From positions 1,209,690 to 1,273,689 of the forward strand of contig JAJTJC010000036.1 in assembly GCA_021295155.1 (NCBI GenBank): DNA of 64,000 nucleotides, in the 5' to 3' direction. Each line of letters opens with the position of its first letter. Within the stretch, counting starts at the first letter, position 1. Both the position numbers and the translations under genes were made by a program. Positions 37,154-46,052 of the stretch are shown piece by piece. The notes beneath the pieces are model-generated. The model saw only the letters and a list, made by a program, of their open reading frames with translations. It ran no database searches and was not told the origin of the DNA. The DNA comes from Flavobacteriaceae bacterium D16 (GTDB lineage Bacteria > Bacteroidota > Bacteroidia > Flavobacteriales > Flavobacteriaceae).

Positions 37154-37167
37154 TTATGCATGCATAA
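37154..37167. promoter_or_regulatory. Perfect 14-bp palindrome, candidate operator (copy 1)
   Basis: TTATGCATGCATAA is a perfect inverted repeat about 100 bp upstream of the SGNH lipoprotein gene and between it and the YbfF-like gene. Its 12-bp core TATGCATGCATA recurs at 57914-57925 in the etfB/pdhB intergenic region. Regulator unknown. Confidence 0.45.
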
Positions 37168-37181
37168 CAAAACCCTGGCAA

Positions 37182-37952
37182 TCAATTCTTGAGAAATACT
37201 TCAGCATATTCAATAAACTGCTGTGGGTTTTCTGCATGCAGCCAATGACCGGCGTCCTCAACGGTTTCCAAATAGGCTTTTGGAAAGTGGTTTCTGATCA
37301 AATTAATATCGGCATCTGCCACATATTCAGAGCGGCTTCCTCGTAGAAAAAGTACAGGCCCGTCATAGGTTGCAGTAGCCTCGAGAGCATCTCCTATCTC
37401 TTCCATTTTTTGGGATAGTACCTTCAAGTTAAAGCGAAAGTCGAGCTTATCTTTCTCTACCCAATGCAGGCTTTTCAGGAGAAACTGCCGAATACCCCAG
37501 TCGTGTAAATACTTAGCCAGTTCAAAATCAGCGGCACTCCGGGATTTCAATGAAGCCACTGGAAGTGCTACAAGTGCATCTATTATATATTGGTGATGAG
37601 GAGGGTAGAATTTAGGGGCAATATCCGCAATAATCAATTTTTTTATCCGGTCCGGATGGGTACATGCAAAGGTCATGGCTGTTTTCCCGCCCATAGAATG
37701 CCCCAGGATACACGCACTTTTCAGGTGGTGATGATCCATGTAGGTTAACAGGTCTTCAGCAAGGATATCGTAGTTGAAATCTTCAGACCAAAAACTCTTA
37801 CCGTGGTTGCGCTGGTCAATTAAATGCACCTGGTAGCCCATTTTGGAGAATTGACTTCCGAGGGTTTTCCAATTATCGGACATACCCAAAAATCCATGCA
37901 GGATTAACAAGGGATCTCCTTCTCCCAGGATATTTGAATGTAATATTTCCAT
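37182..37952 (-). CDS. Alpha/beta-hydrolase, YbfF-type esterase
   Basis: This 256-residue cytosolic hydrolase has the oxyanion HGFLGMSDNW, the nucleophile elbow GHSMGGKTAM and the catalytic His in EDAGHWLHAENP, with the acid probably the Asp of VADADI (strand 7). It is close to YbfF-type esterases, whose E. coli member hydrolyses acyl thioesters and small esters; the physiological substrate is not known. Its ATG overlaps the pdxJ stop by one base (TAATG), so the two are one transcription unit. Confidence 0.88.
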   Translation of the reverse strand: MEILHSNILGEGDPLLILHGFLGMSDNWKTLGSQFSKMGYQVHLIDQRNHGKSFWSEDFNYDILAEDLLTYMDHHHLKSACILGHSMGGKTAMTFACTHPDRIKKLIIADIAPKFYPPHHQYIIDALVALPVASLKSRSAADFELAKYLHDWGIRQFLLKSLHWVEKDKLDFRFNLKVLSQKMEEIGDALEATATYDGPVLFLRGSRSEYVADADINLIRNHFPKAYLETVEDAGHWLHAENPQQFIEYAEVFLKN

Positions 37953-38665
37953 TAGCTCAGGCGATGCAGGTACATGTTTACTACGTTTTCCAATCCCATG
38001 TAGATAGACTCACATATCAGGGCATGCCCTATGGATACTTCCAGTAACTCAGGGACCTCTTGTTTAAAATGTGCAATATTATCCAAATTCAGATCGTGTC
38101 CTGCATTAACGCCAAGCCCCAATTCGTTGGCTAACTGCGCTGCTTTCGCGAAAGGCATTACGCCCTCTAGCTTACCAGCAGCAAAATCGCTGGCATACTG
38201 TTCTGTGTAAAGTTCTATGCGGTCTGTTCCTGTTTTTGCAGCTCCTTCAACCATGCTAGTGTCCGGATCTACAAATATGGATGTTCGAATCCCATGGGAT
38301 TTAAACTCACTGATAACTTCCTGAAGGAATTTCTGATGGGTATGTGTATCCCAGCCTGAATTGGAGGTTATGGCGTCTACAGCATCCGGCACCAAAGTTA
38401 CCTGTGTTGGCTTAATTCCGGTTACCAGTTCAATGAATTTAGGGATTGGATTACCTTCAATATTATATTCAGTGGTTATAACATCCTTGAGTTCACGCGC
38501 ATCCTGATAGCGAATATGGCGTTCATCGGGTCTTGGATGTACGGTAACTCCGTGGGCACCAAAATCCTGCACATCACGAGCAACCTGCACTACATTGGGC
38601 ATATTGCCTCCTCTGGAATTTCTCAAAGTGGCAATTTTATTGATGTTCACGCTTAGTTTTGTCAT
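37952..38665 (-). CDS. pdxJ: Pyridoxine 5'-phosphate synthase PdxJ
   Basis: This 237-residue TIM-barrel enzyme condenses 1-deoxyxylulose 5-phosphate with 3-amino-1-hydroxyacetone phosphate to make pyridoxine 5'-phosphate (DXP-dependent vitamin B6 route). Motifs are NINKIATLRNSRGG (residues about 7-20), GVTVHPRPDERHI, LVPDAVDAITSN-type strand, VNAGHDLN (catalytic His) and EVSIGHALICESIYMGLE. Length matches the family. It is divergent from the CBS-domain gene. Confidence 0.95.
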   Translation of the reverse strand: MTKLSVNINKIATLRNSRGGNMPNVVQVARDVQDFGAHGVTVHPRPDERHIRYQDARELKDVITTEYNIEGNPIPKFIELVTGIKPTQVTLVPDAVDAITSNSGWDTHTHQKFLQEVISEFKSHGIRTSIFVDPDTSMVEGAAKTGTDRIELYTEQYASDFAAGKLEGVMPFAKAAQLANELGLGVNAGHDLNLDNIAHFKQEVPELLEVSIGHALICESIYMGLENVVNMYLHRLS

Positions 38666-38759
38666 TATGAACCTGCATTAATTTTTAGGTCCACAAAAAT
38701 ACAAATAAGGCACACCTTTTGATGTTTAAAATTAGTAATTTGCACCAGATAGCGTAGAT

Positions 38760-39416
38760 ATGCACCTTCAATCACACATAATCAACACCTTACCAGTCTT
38801 TAATCTTGATGATTCAATGACTGAGGTTATTGAATTTTTCCAGCATACCACTTATTCTCATGTGGCTATAGTGGAAGACAGGAGGTTTGTCGGGGTGCTC
38901 TCTGAAACAGATCTTGAGAGCTTTGAACAAGTTAAGAAAGTAGAAGACTACCGCTATGATTTGGAAGCATTTTTCGCGCGTAAGGAAACATCCTGGCTGG
39001 ATGCACTTGAACTTTTTGCACGAAATGAAGCCAACCTGATACCAGTTCTTGGTGATAATGAATCGGTGCTGGGTTATTTTGACCTCAATGATATTGTAGC
39101 CGAATTTATCGATACACCCTTCTTTATTGAACCCGGGGTTATCCTGGTTATCGCAAAAGGCATTAAGGACTATTCCTTTAGTGAGATTGCTCAGATAGTG
39201 GAAAGTAATAATGCAAAGCTGCTGGGAGCTATTATTACAGAAACCCGAGACGAGCTCATACAGATTACCCTGAAGATTACTTCGGAGAATAGCAATGATG
39301 TAATCCAGACCTTACGCCGATACAATTATAATATCCTTTTCGGCAACGATGAAGACCAATTCATGGAAAGCCTCAAAAGGCGCTCGGAGTATTTGGATAA
39401 ATACCTAAATGTCTAA
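38760..39416 (+). CDS. CBS-domain protein (AcuB-like)
   Basis: This 218-residue protein has two CBS domains (about residues 1-65 and 70-130, with SHVAIVEDRRFVGVLSETDL and NLIPVLGDNESVLGYFDL), followed by an ACT-like or helical C-terminal part (about 135-215). It starts the conserved cluster CBS-nadK-DUF6089-uppS-bamA. CBS pairs bind adenine nucleotides and sense energy or NAD-related ligands; the link to the NAD kinase 5 bp downstream fits such sensing, but no target is known. Confidence 0.88.
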   Translation: MHLQSHIINTLPVFNLDDSMTEVIEFFQHTTYSHVAIVEDRRFVGVLSETDLESFEQVKKVEDYRYDLEAFFARKETSWLDALELFARNEANLIPVLGDNESVLGYFDLNDIVAEFIDTPFFIEPGVILVIAKGIKDYSFSEIAQIVESNNAKLLGAIITETRDELIQITLKITSENSNDVIQTLRRYNYNILFGNDEDQFMESLKRRSEYLDKYLNV

Positions 39417-39421
39417 CAGGC

Positions 39422-40303
39422 ATGAAAGTCGCCATCTACGGACAGGAATACCAGGAGACTGCCCTGGAATATGTTGTGGAACTCCTTGAAGAACTCCAAA
39501 AAAATCAGGCCGTTGTACTATTTGAGTCTCAATTCTACCAGTTTTTGGGTGGTGTTAAGGCTTTGGGTCAGTACAGTACCTTTACTTCCGATAAGGGTTT
39601 AGACAGTACATTCGACTTGTTTGTGAGTTTTGGTGGAGATGGTACAATTTTAAGGGCTATCACCTATATAAAGGACCTTGGTATACCTGTTGTTGGAGTA
39701 AACACAGGTCGACTGGGATTTTTATCCACTTTTAAGAAAGAGGAAGTCAGGCGGGTGGTAACTGAATTTAAAGCAGGAGCCTACGAGTTGGTAGAAAGGA
39801 GTTTGGTGGCAGTTTATTCTGATTATGAAATACCCGAATTCGGCAGTCTGAATTTTGCTCTAAATGAGGTGTCAGTAAGCCGCAAGGATACTACATCCAT
39901 GATTACCATTGCTACCTATCTGAATGATGAGTATCTCACCTCTTACTGGGCTGATGGATTGATTATTGCCACGCCAACGGGCTCTACAGGTTATTCGCTG
40001 AGTTGTGGAGGGCCGGTGATTACACCAACCGCCCAATCACTTGTCATAACCCCCATTGCCCCGCATAATCTGAATGCAAGACCTTTGGTTATTTCAGACA
40101 ATACAGAAATAAGACTAATTGTTTCAGGACGAGAGGAGCATCACCTGTTATCCCTGGATTCCCGTTTGGCAACCATAGAAAACGGAAGGGAACTAACAAT
40201 AAAAAAGGCAGGTTTCAAGATTAAAATGGTTGAATATACTTCAGAAAGTTTTCTCAAAACGCTACGCAATAAACTGCTCTGGGGGGAAGACCGCCGGAAT
40301 TGA
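39422..40303 (+). CDS. nadK: NAD kinase
   Basis: This 293-residue enzyme phosphorylates NAD to NADP with ATP. The signature GGDGTILRA (about residues 72-80), NTGRLGFLSTF, NEVSVSRKDTTSM, and TPTGSTGYSLSCGGPV are all visible. It is the second gene of the envelope cluster, 5 bp after the CBS gene, a pairing conserved in Flavobacteriia. Confidence 0.95.
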   Translation: MKVAIYGQEYQETALEYVVELLEELQKNQAVVLFESQFYQFLGGVKALGQYSTFTSDKGLDSTFDLFVSFGGDGTILRAITYIKDLGIPVVGVNTGRLGFLSTFKKEEVRRVVTEFKAGAYELVERSLVAVYSDYEIPEFGSLNFALNEVSVSRKDTTSMITIATYLNDEYLTSYWADGLIIATPTGSTGYSLSCGGPVITPTAQSLVITPIAPHNLNARPLVISDNTEIRLIVSGREEHHLLSLDSRLATIENGRELTIKKAGFKIKMVEYTSESFLKTLRNKLLWGEDRRN

Positions 40304-40412
40304 TCTTAGCTGAAACAATAAATGCCCTCAATTCCTGTTTAACATGGAAGAACCTCTATAACGTAAACCCGATTTGTATGGGTTGATAGTGGTCAAGAAC
40401 AAAAGGGATTTG

Positions 40413-41099
40413 ATGAGGGGAATCATTGCTGTAACATTCTTTTTTTTGTTGTTCTCGGGAAGTGCGCAAACCTATGAGGTGGGCCTTTTTGCCGGGGGTG
40501 CCAATGCCATAGGCGATGTGGGTAAGATGAATTATATCGCTCCGTCCGGTATTGCTTTCGGGGCTATTGCCAAATGGAACAAAAGCAAACGTTACGCATG
40601 GCGGGCCAGCGCAATTTATGGCGAATTTTCCTTTGATGATGCCAAATCAGATATTCCTTCCAGAATTCAAAGAGGTTACTCAGTTGACAACTCGATATTG
40701 GAGGTCTCAGCTGGACTTGAATTTCATTTCTGGGAGTATAATCTTCACAAGGTTGGCCCCGCGATGACCCCATATCTGTATACAGGACTTTCATATTTTC
40801 GCTACGACTATAATTACTTTGATGCTGGTTTATTGCAGAATCTTGACCAGCGAGATGGCTCATTTGCTATCCCAATGACCTTGGGAATTAAGGCTAGGAT
40901 AAATCAATTCCTTATTTTTGGGGCTGAAATTGGAGCAAGGTATACTTTTACCGATAATCTTGATGCCAGTAACCCGGAAGGTACTAACTTTGAACAATTC
41001 CGTTTTGGGAATATTTTTAGTGATGACTGGTACGTGTTTTCAGGATTTACAGTAACTTATACCTTTGGCAGGAAACCCTGCATGGATTGTTTTGAGTAG
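40413..41099 (+). CDS. DUF6089 outer-membrane beta-barrel protein
   Basis: This 228-residue protein has a signal peptide (about 1-19, LLFSGSAQ) and an eight-strand-like barrel (TYEVGLFAGGANAIGDVG, GLEFHFWEYNL, VFSGFTVTYTFGRK). I take ATG 40413; the longer frame from TTG 40374 would put 13 polar residues in front of the signal peptide. It lies between nadK and uppS in a conserved order, so an envelope-biogenesis role is likely, but none has been shown that I can cite. Confidence 0.85.
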   Translation: MRGIIAVTFFFLLFSGSAQTYEVGLFAGGANAIGDVGKMNYIAPSGIAFGAIAKWNKSKRYAWRASAIYGEFSFDDAKSDIPSRIQRGYSVDNSILEVSAGLEFHFWEYNLHKVGPAMTPYLYTGLSYFRYDYNYFDAGLLQNLDQRDGSFAIPMTLGIKARINQFLIFGAEIGARYTFTDNLDASNPEGTNFEQFRFGNIFSDDWYVFSGFTVTYTFGRKPCMDCFE

Positions 41100-41106
41100 C
41101 AGATAA

Positions 41107-41847
41107 ATGAACACTATTGAAGATTTAAAAAGCGAAAATCTTCCGAGACACCTGGCTATAATAATGGATGGTAATGGCCGCTGGGCGCAGCAGCGCGGCA
41201 AATTACGTGTCTTTGGTCATCAGAATGGTGTGCAAGCGGTAAGAGCCACAGTAGAGAATTGTGCAAAAGCGGGCATAGATTATCTTACCCTTTACGCCTT
41301 TTCCACAGAGAACTGGAAAAGACCAAAGATTGAGGTGCAAACCCTTATGAAACTGCTGGTTTCTACCTTAAAAAAAGAACTTGCTACTTTAAAAAAGAAC
41401 AATATCCGGCTGAATGCCATAGGTAACATCCAATCGCTACCCAAAAAAGTCCTCCTGGAACTGCAGGAGGTAATGGACAAAACCAAATCTAACTCGGGGA
41501 TGACCCTTACCCTTGCCCTAAGTTATGGGTCAAGGGAGGAGCTGAAACAGGCAATCCGCTGTTTGGCGACCAAAGTTAAAAATAACATAATTTCCCCCGA
41601 AAATATTGATGAAACCGTTATAAATAGTCATCTTTACACGCACGATTTACCAGATGTAGACTTGCTTATCCGGACTAGCGGGGAACGCCGGATCAGCAAT
41701 TTTTTGCTTTGGCAGATTGCTTACGCTGAATTGTATTTTGTAGATGCATTTTGGCCCGATTTCAGCGAGGAGCATTTGGTAGCGGCTATTTTGAATTACC
41801 AGAACAGAGAACGAAGATTTGGAAAGATCAGCGAACAACTTAACTAG
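41107..41847 (+). CDS. uppS: Isoprenyl transferase (undecaprenyl diphosphate synthase)
   Basis: This 246-residue cis-prenyltransferase makes the C55 lipid carrier for peptidoglycan and surface polysaccharides from FPP and IPP. Motifs are AIIMDGNGRWAQQRG (residues about 17-31), LTLYAFSTENWKRP and LLIRTSGERRISNFLLWQ. It starts 7 bp after the DUF6089 gene and ends 4 bp before bamA. Confidence 0.95.
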   Translation: MNTIEDLKSENLPRHLAIIMDGNGRWAQQRGKLRVFGHQNGVQAVRATVENCAKAGIDYLTLYAFSTENWKRPKIEVQTLMKLLVSTLKKELATLKKNNIRLNAIGNIQSLPKKVLLELQEVMDKTKSNSGMTLTLALSYGSREELKQAIRCLATKVKNNIISPENIDETVINSHLYTHDLPDVDLLIRTSGERRISNFLLWQIAYAELYFVDAFWPDFSEEHLVAAILNYQNRERRFGKISEQLN

Positions 41848-41851
41848 GGGT

Positions 41852-44473
41852 ATGAATACAAGATTACTCCGAACACTCTATTTTTACTTCCTCCTTCTAT
41901 TTATAACCTATCCGGCCTTTAGCCAGGAACTAACCTATGGTCAGGGAAAGGAATATATCCTTGGGGGCCTTACGGTTACAGGACTGGAAAGTTACAATGA
42001 ACAAACCGTAAAAACCTATACCGGACTTAGAGAAGGAACTCCGATTACGGTACCGGGAGATCAGATCAGTGATGTGATCAAGAAGTTATGGAGCCTTGAA
42101 CTTTTCAGTGACATAGAATTCTACATTACCAATATTGAGGAAGAAAAGATATACCTGGAACTCTTCATTAAAGAACGGCCCACTTTATCCAAAGTTACTG
42201 TATACGGGGTTAAAAAAAGGAAGGTGCAGGACATCATAGACGACACTGACCTGAAAAAGGGCAAGAAGATTACGGAAAGTCTTATTGCCAATACCAAGAA
42301 TTATTTACAAAATAAGTATAGGAAACAAGGGTACCTGAATGCAAAGGTTTCCATTGCTACCGCCCGCGATACTTCGGATACCAATGCCCAGAGCATGGTG
42401 GTCAATGTTAAGAAAGGGGATAAGGTAAAAATAAAGAACATCATCTTTGAAGGCAATGAGATGATATCGTCTTCCAAGCTGCGAAAGGCGATGAAGAATA
42501 CCAAAAAGAAACGGCCTGGGCGTTTCTGGAAAAAATCAAAATACATTGAAGACGATTATCAGGAAGATCTGACCAGTCTGTTAGATAAATATGCCGAAAA
42601 AGGATACAGGGATGCCCGTGTTGTTTCCGATAGCTTGGTGATCTTGAACGAAAACAATATTGATATTCGCATTAAAGTAGAAGAAGGGGATAAGTACTAT
42701 TTCGGTAATATTGATTTTGTTGGGAATTCCGTTTATACGGATCGCATGCTGAGTCAGGTGCTTGGAATTAAAAGGGGAGATACCTATAATGGGGTGTTAC
42801 TAAGAGAACGAATAGCCGATAATACCAAACCTGATGCCGAGGACCTTACTAACCTCTATCAGAATAACGGATACCTCTTTTCTCAGATCAACCCGGTAGA
42901 AGTATCGGCACAGAATGATACCATAGACTTTGAAATTCGAATAATAGAGGGTAAGGAAACCTTTCTGAACCATGTTACGGTAACAGGAAACGATAAAACC
43001 AATGACCATGTGATCTTCCGGGAACTTAGAACGCGTCCGGGACAGCGCTACAGTAAGGATAATATTATCAGGAGTGTACGCGAATTAGGACAGCTGGGAT
43101 TCTTTGATGCGGAACAAATCAGTCCGGATATTCAGAATCCAAATCCCAATGAGGGAACCGTTGATCTTGGTTACAACCTCGTAGAGTCGGGCTCAAGTCA
43201 GATTGAATTACAGGGTGGATATGGCGGCGGCGGTTTTATTGGTACCCTGGGCCTGTCCTTTAATAACTTCTCCATTCAAAACCTATTCAAAGGTGAGGCT
43301 TACAAACCTGTACCTATGGGTGATGGGCAAACATTTGCCTTACGCCTTCAGGCAAGTAGGACTTTCCGTGTATACAGTCTAAATTTTTCTGAACCCTGGC
43401 TGGGAGGTAAAAAACCGGTTCGTTTCAACCTTTCTTTGTCCAGAACACAGCAATTCCTCGCTTCCTTTAGTAGTAATGGTCGGATACAGGTGAATAAAGA
43501 TCAACAGTTTTCGATAACAGGAGTATCGCTTGGCCTGGCCAAACGCGTACAATGGCCAGATGACTTTTTTACTATCTCACATGCCCTGGGCTATCAGTTG
43601 TACAACTTTGAGAACTATCGTACCGGGCTCTTTAATTTTGGTAATGGTCAGTCTAATTCTCTGGCATACACGCTTGGGATCTCAAGGAGTTCAGCAGGTC
43701 CTGGAAGAATATATCCCGTATCGGGTTCTATATTTGAGATTACAGCCAAGTTTACACCTCCGTATTCCCTGTTTAGTGACAAGGATTTTGCGGCACTAAA
43801 GGCTAGGAGTGAAGAACTCAACGAGCTGAGGACAGAAAGAGCACAGCAGGGAGGAACCCTGACCGATGAGGAACGAACGGAACTGGAAGAAGTAGATCAG
43901 GAACGTTTCCGATGGTTAGAATACTATAAGATCAAGTTTAAAGGTGACTGGTACACGCGTATAGTTGATAAACTGGTACTGCGAACCAATGCAGAATTTG
44001 GCTTCCTTGGTAATTACAATAGCGATGTGGGTAAGGTTCCTTTTGAACGCTTTTTCTTAGGAGGTGACGGTCTGGGCAGAAACTTTACACTAGACGGTCG
44101 TGAAGTTATCCAATTGCGGGGATATGAAAACAATTCCCTAACGCCGGTAGACCCCTTAACAGGGCAGCAGGAGGGTGGAATTGTCTACAATAAATACTCC
44201 ATGGAACTCCGATATCCCCTTACTTTGAAGCCAACAGCCTCTATTTATGGGCTTGTTTTTATGGAAGCGGGTAACTCGTTCAACAATTTTCAGGATTTTA
44301 GACCGTTTGAATTAAAAAGATCTGCCGGAGTGGGGCTAAGAATATTCATGCCGGCCTTTGGTCTTTTGGGGATCGATTTTGGATATGGCTTTGATGAAGA
44401 CCTGAGACCACAGTCTGCAGGTACAGGCCCAAGTGGGTGGCAAACCCACTTCATTATAGGACAACAGTTCTAA
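41852..44473 (+). CDS. bamA: Outer-membrane assembly factor BamA
   Basis: This 873-residue Omp85 protein inserts beta barrels into the outer membrane. After the signal peptide (about 1-24) come five POTRA domains (about 30-420), then a C-terminal barrel with a final Phe. The lid-loop motif reads QLRGYENN (the VRGF/Y motif). A charged stretch at about residues 640-690 (ARSEELNELRTERAQQ, LTDEERTELEEVDQER) is inserted in a barrel loop. The start is ATG 41852, with a signal peptide; the longer frame overlaps uppS. It is followed by two OmpH/Skp chaperone genes after about 100 bp. Confidence 0.95.
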   Translation: MNTRLLRTLYFYFLLLFITYPAFSQELTYGQGKEYILGGLTVTGLESYNEQTVKTYTGLREGTPITVPGDQISDVIKKLWSLELFSDIEFYITNIEEEKIYLELFIKERPTLSKVTVYGVKKRKVQDIIDDTDLKKGKKITESLIANTKNYLQNKYRKQGYLNAKVSIATARDTSDTNAQSMVVNVKKGDKVKIKNIIFEGNEMISSSKLRKAMKNTKKKRPGRFWKKSKYIEDDYQEDLTSLLDKYAEKGYRDARVVSDSLVILNENNIDIRIKVEEGDKYYFGNIDFVGNSVYTDRMLSQVLGIKRGDTYNGVLLRERIADNTKPDAEDLTNLYQNNGYLFSQINPVEVSAQNDTIDFEIRIIEGKETFLNHVTVTGNDKTNDHVIFRELRTRPGQRYSKDNIIRSVRELGQLGFFDAEQISPDIQNPNPNEGTVDLGYNLVESGSSQIELQGGYGGGGFIGTLGLSFNNFSIQNLFKGEAYKPVPMGDGQTFALRLQASRTFRVYSLNFSEPWLGGKKPVRFNLSLSRTQQFLASFSSNGRIQVNKDQQFSITGVSLGLAKRVQWPDDFFTISHALGYQLYNFENYRTGLFNFGNGQSNSLAYTLGISRSSAGPGRIYPVSGSIFEITAKFTPPYSLFSDKDFAALKARSEELNELRTERAQQGGTLTDEERTELEEVDQERFRWLEYYKIKFKGDWYTRIVDKLVLRTNAEFGFLGNYNSDVGKVPFERFFLGGDGLGRNFTLDGREVIQLRGYENNSLTPVDPLTGQQEGGIVYNKYSMELRYPLTLKPTASIYGLVFMEAGNSFNNFQDFRPFELKRSAGVGLRIFMPAFGLLGIDFGYGFDEDLRPQSAGTGPSGWQTHFIIGQQF

Positions 44474-44531
44474 TTCCTGATTACTTCCCCGGAATAGCCA
44501 AAGGATAATCCACTCATTTTAATAGTTTTAG

Positions 44532-44539
44532 TAATTTTG
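44532..44539 (+). promoter_or_regulatory. Possible -7 box of the ompH pair
   Basis: TAATTTTG matches TAnnTTTG, 36 bp before the first ompH-like ATG, but no TTG lies at -33. Confidence 0.35.
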
Positions 44540-44574
44540 GCACGATATTTTCTATGTTATAAAAGCAAGCAGTA

Positions 44575-45408
44575 ATGAAACACAAAGTTCTTTTAATATT
44601 GACTGCTACCTTGCTTACTTCTTTTGCCTTTTCGCAAAGAGGTGTAAGAATCGGGTACGTGGACATGGAGTATATCCTTGAAAATGTGGAAGAGTACAGG
44701 GAAGCAAATGAGCAACTGGCAAACAGGGTGCAGCGATGGAAAGTGGAGATTGAGCAAAAACAAGGTAGCATCGATCAGATGAAAAAAGACCTGCAGGCCG
44801 AAAAGGTGTTGCTCACAGACGAATTAGTAGCAGAACGTGAGGAGGAAATCGCAATTCTTGAAAAAGAAATGATCGAATATCAACAAGACCGGTTTGGACC
44901 CCAAGGCGATTTGGTGCTGCAGAAACAACGATTAATTCAGCCCATTCAGGACCAGGTGTTCAATGAGGTACAAAAGATAGGAACTAACAAAAAGTACGAT
45001 TTTATTTTCGATAAATCAGCGGATGTTGTAATGTTGTACTCCCAAAAAAGACACGATATCAGTGAATTAGTGCTTAGGGAAATTGGGAGGACCAGGAAAA
45101 TAAGCAAACCCAAAAAGAAACCAGCTAAGAGTAGGCTGGATGAGTTTGACGAAGGTCCTGAAAAGGAAGAGATCAGCGAAGCTCTGAAAGAACGTCAGGA
45201 GAAGGCAGATCAGGCGCAACAGGCTCGCCAGAAAACTTCGGAAGACCGTAGGGCGGAACAATTAAAATTGCGGGAGGAACGCAAGAAGGCCTACGAGGAA
45301 AGAAGGAAGAAGCTATTAGCCGAAAGAGAGGCTCGTAAAAAAGCGAAAGAAGAAGAACGTAATAAAGCAACGGAGAAGAAAAACGATACCGTTAATCAGA
45401 AGAACTAA
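44575..45408 (+). CDS. OmpH/Skp-family chaperone with long charged C-terminal tail
   Basis: This 277-residue periplasmic protein has a signal peptide (about 1-20, SFAFSQ) and a Skp-like coiled-coil body (about 25-172): RIGYVDMEYILENVEEYREA, then helices, then YDFIFDKSADVVMLYS. Residues about 175-277 form an extra segment made almost only of K, R, E, Q and A (EGPEKEEISEALKERQEK, EERKKAYEERRKKLLA). Normal Skp proteins stop near 165-170. It is 35 bp upstream of a second, normal-length ompH-like gene and 100 bp after bamA, fitting a role in carrying outer-membrane proteins to BamA. Confidence 0.88.
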   Translation: MKHKVLLILTATLLTSFAFSQRGVRIGYVDMEYILENVEEYREANEQLANRVQRWKVEIEQKQGSIDQMKKDLQAEKVLLTDELVAEREEEIAILEKEMIEYQQDRFGPQGDLVLQKQRLIQPIQDQVFNEVQKIGTNKKYDFIFDKSADVVMLYSQKRHDISELVLREIGRTRKISKPKKKPAKSRLDEFDEGPEKEEISEALKERQEKADQAQQARQKTSEDRRAEQLKLREERKKAYEERRKKLLAEREARKKAKEEERNKATEKKNDTVNQKN

Positions 45409-45442
45409 TTAAAATTAACACTCAAATAGTAAATAAAAGATC

Positions 45443-45952
45443 ATGAAACAATTGAAAAACGTAGCAGTAGCATTAGTACTGTTTGTTGCCGCCACTGGAT
45501 TTGTAAATGCTCAGAGTAAAATTGCCCATATTAATGTATCGGAATTATTAGCTGAGATGCCTGAAATGAAAGCTGCCCAGGCAGAGCTCCAAAAATTACA
45601 GGAGACGTATAGAGCAGATATCGAAAGCTCAATGACTGAATTGAAGAATAAGTATACCCAATATTCCAATGAAGCCAGCGCCAAGTCGGCAGAGGAAAAT
45701 GAAAAGCGAGCCTTGGAATTACAGGGATTTGAACGAAATATTGGGGAAGCCCAGCAGGCCGCACAACAAGAGCTGCAAAAAAAGCAGGCCGAGTTGTTCG
45801 AACCTATATCAAAAAAGGCCAAGGAAGCCATTGAGAAGGTTGCCGCAGCCCAGGGATTTGACTATGTAATCGATGCTACCCAGGGTGGAGGATTAATCGT
45901 AGCTAAAGGTCCAGACCTTCTTACTGCAGTAAAGCAGGAATTAGGATTCTAA
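45443..45952 (+). CDS. OmpH/Skp-family periplasmic chaperone
   Basis: This 169-residue protein has a signal peptide (about 1-23, VNAQ) followed by SKIAHINVSELLAEMPEMKAA, two long coiled-coil helices and FDYVIDATQGGGLIVAKG. This is the usual Skp length. It binds unfolded outer-membrane proteins in the periplasm. It is the second of a tandem pair, followed by a strong terminator. Confidence 0.92.
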   Translation: MKQLKNVAVALVLFVAATGFVNAQSKIAHINVSELLAEMPEMKAAQAELQKLQETYRADIESSMTELKNKYTQYSNEASAKSAEENEKRALELQGFERNIGEAQQAAQQELQKKQAELFEPISKKAKEAIEKVAAAQGFDYVIDATQGGGLIVAKGPDLLTAVKQELGF

Positions 45953-45971
45953 AAGCAATAGCACTTCAAGG

Positions 45972-46000
45972 AAACCGTTCTCATAAAGAACGGTTTTTTT
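45972..46000 (+). terminator. Terminator after the ompH pair
   Basis: A perfect AACCGTTCT / AGAACGGTT stem with a 5-nt loop followed by a long T-run. murI starts about 50 bp later. Confidence 0.92.
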
Positions 46001-46052
46001 ATTTTTATCCGTGACCTGACAGCTTCATATACAGCTGCAATTACTGGAATAC

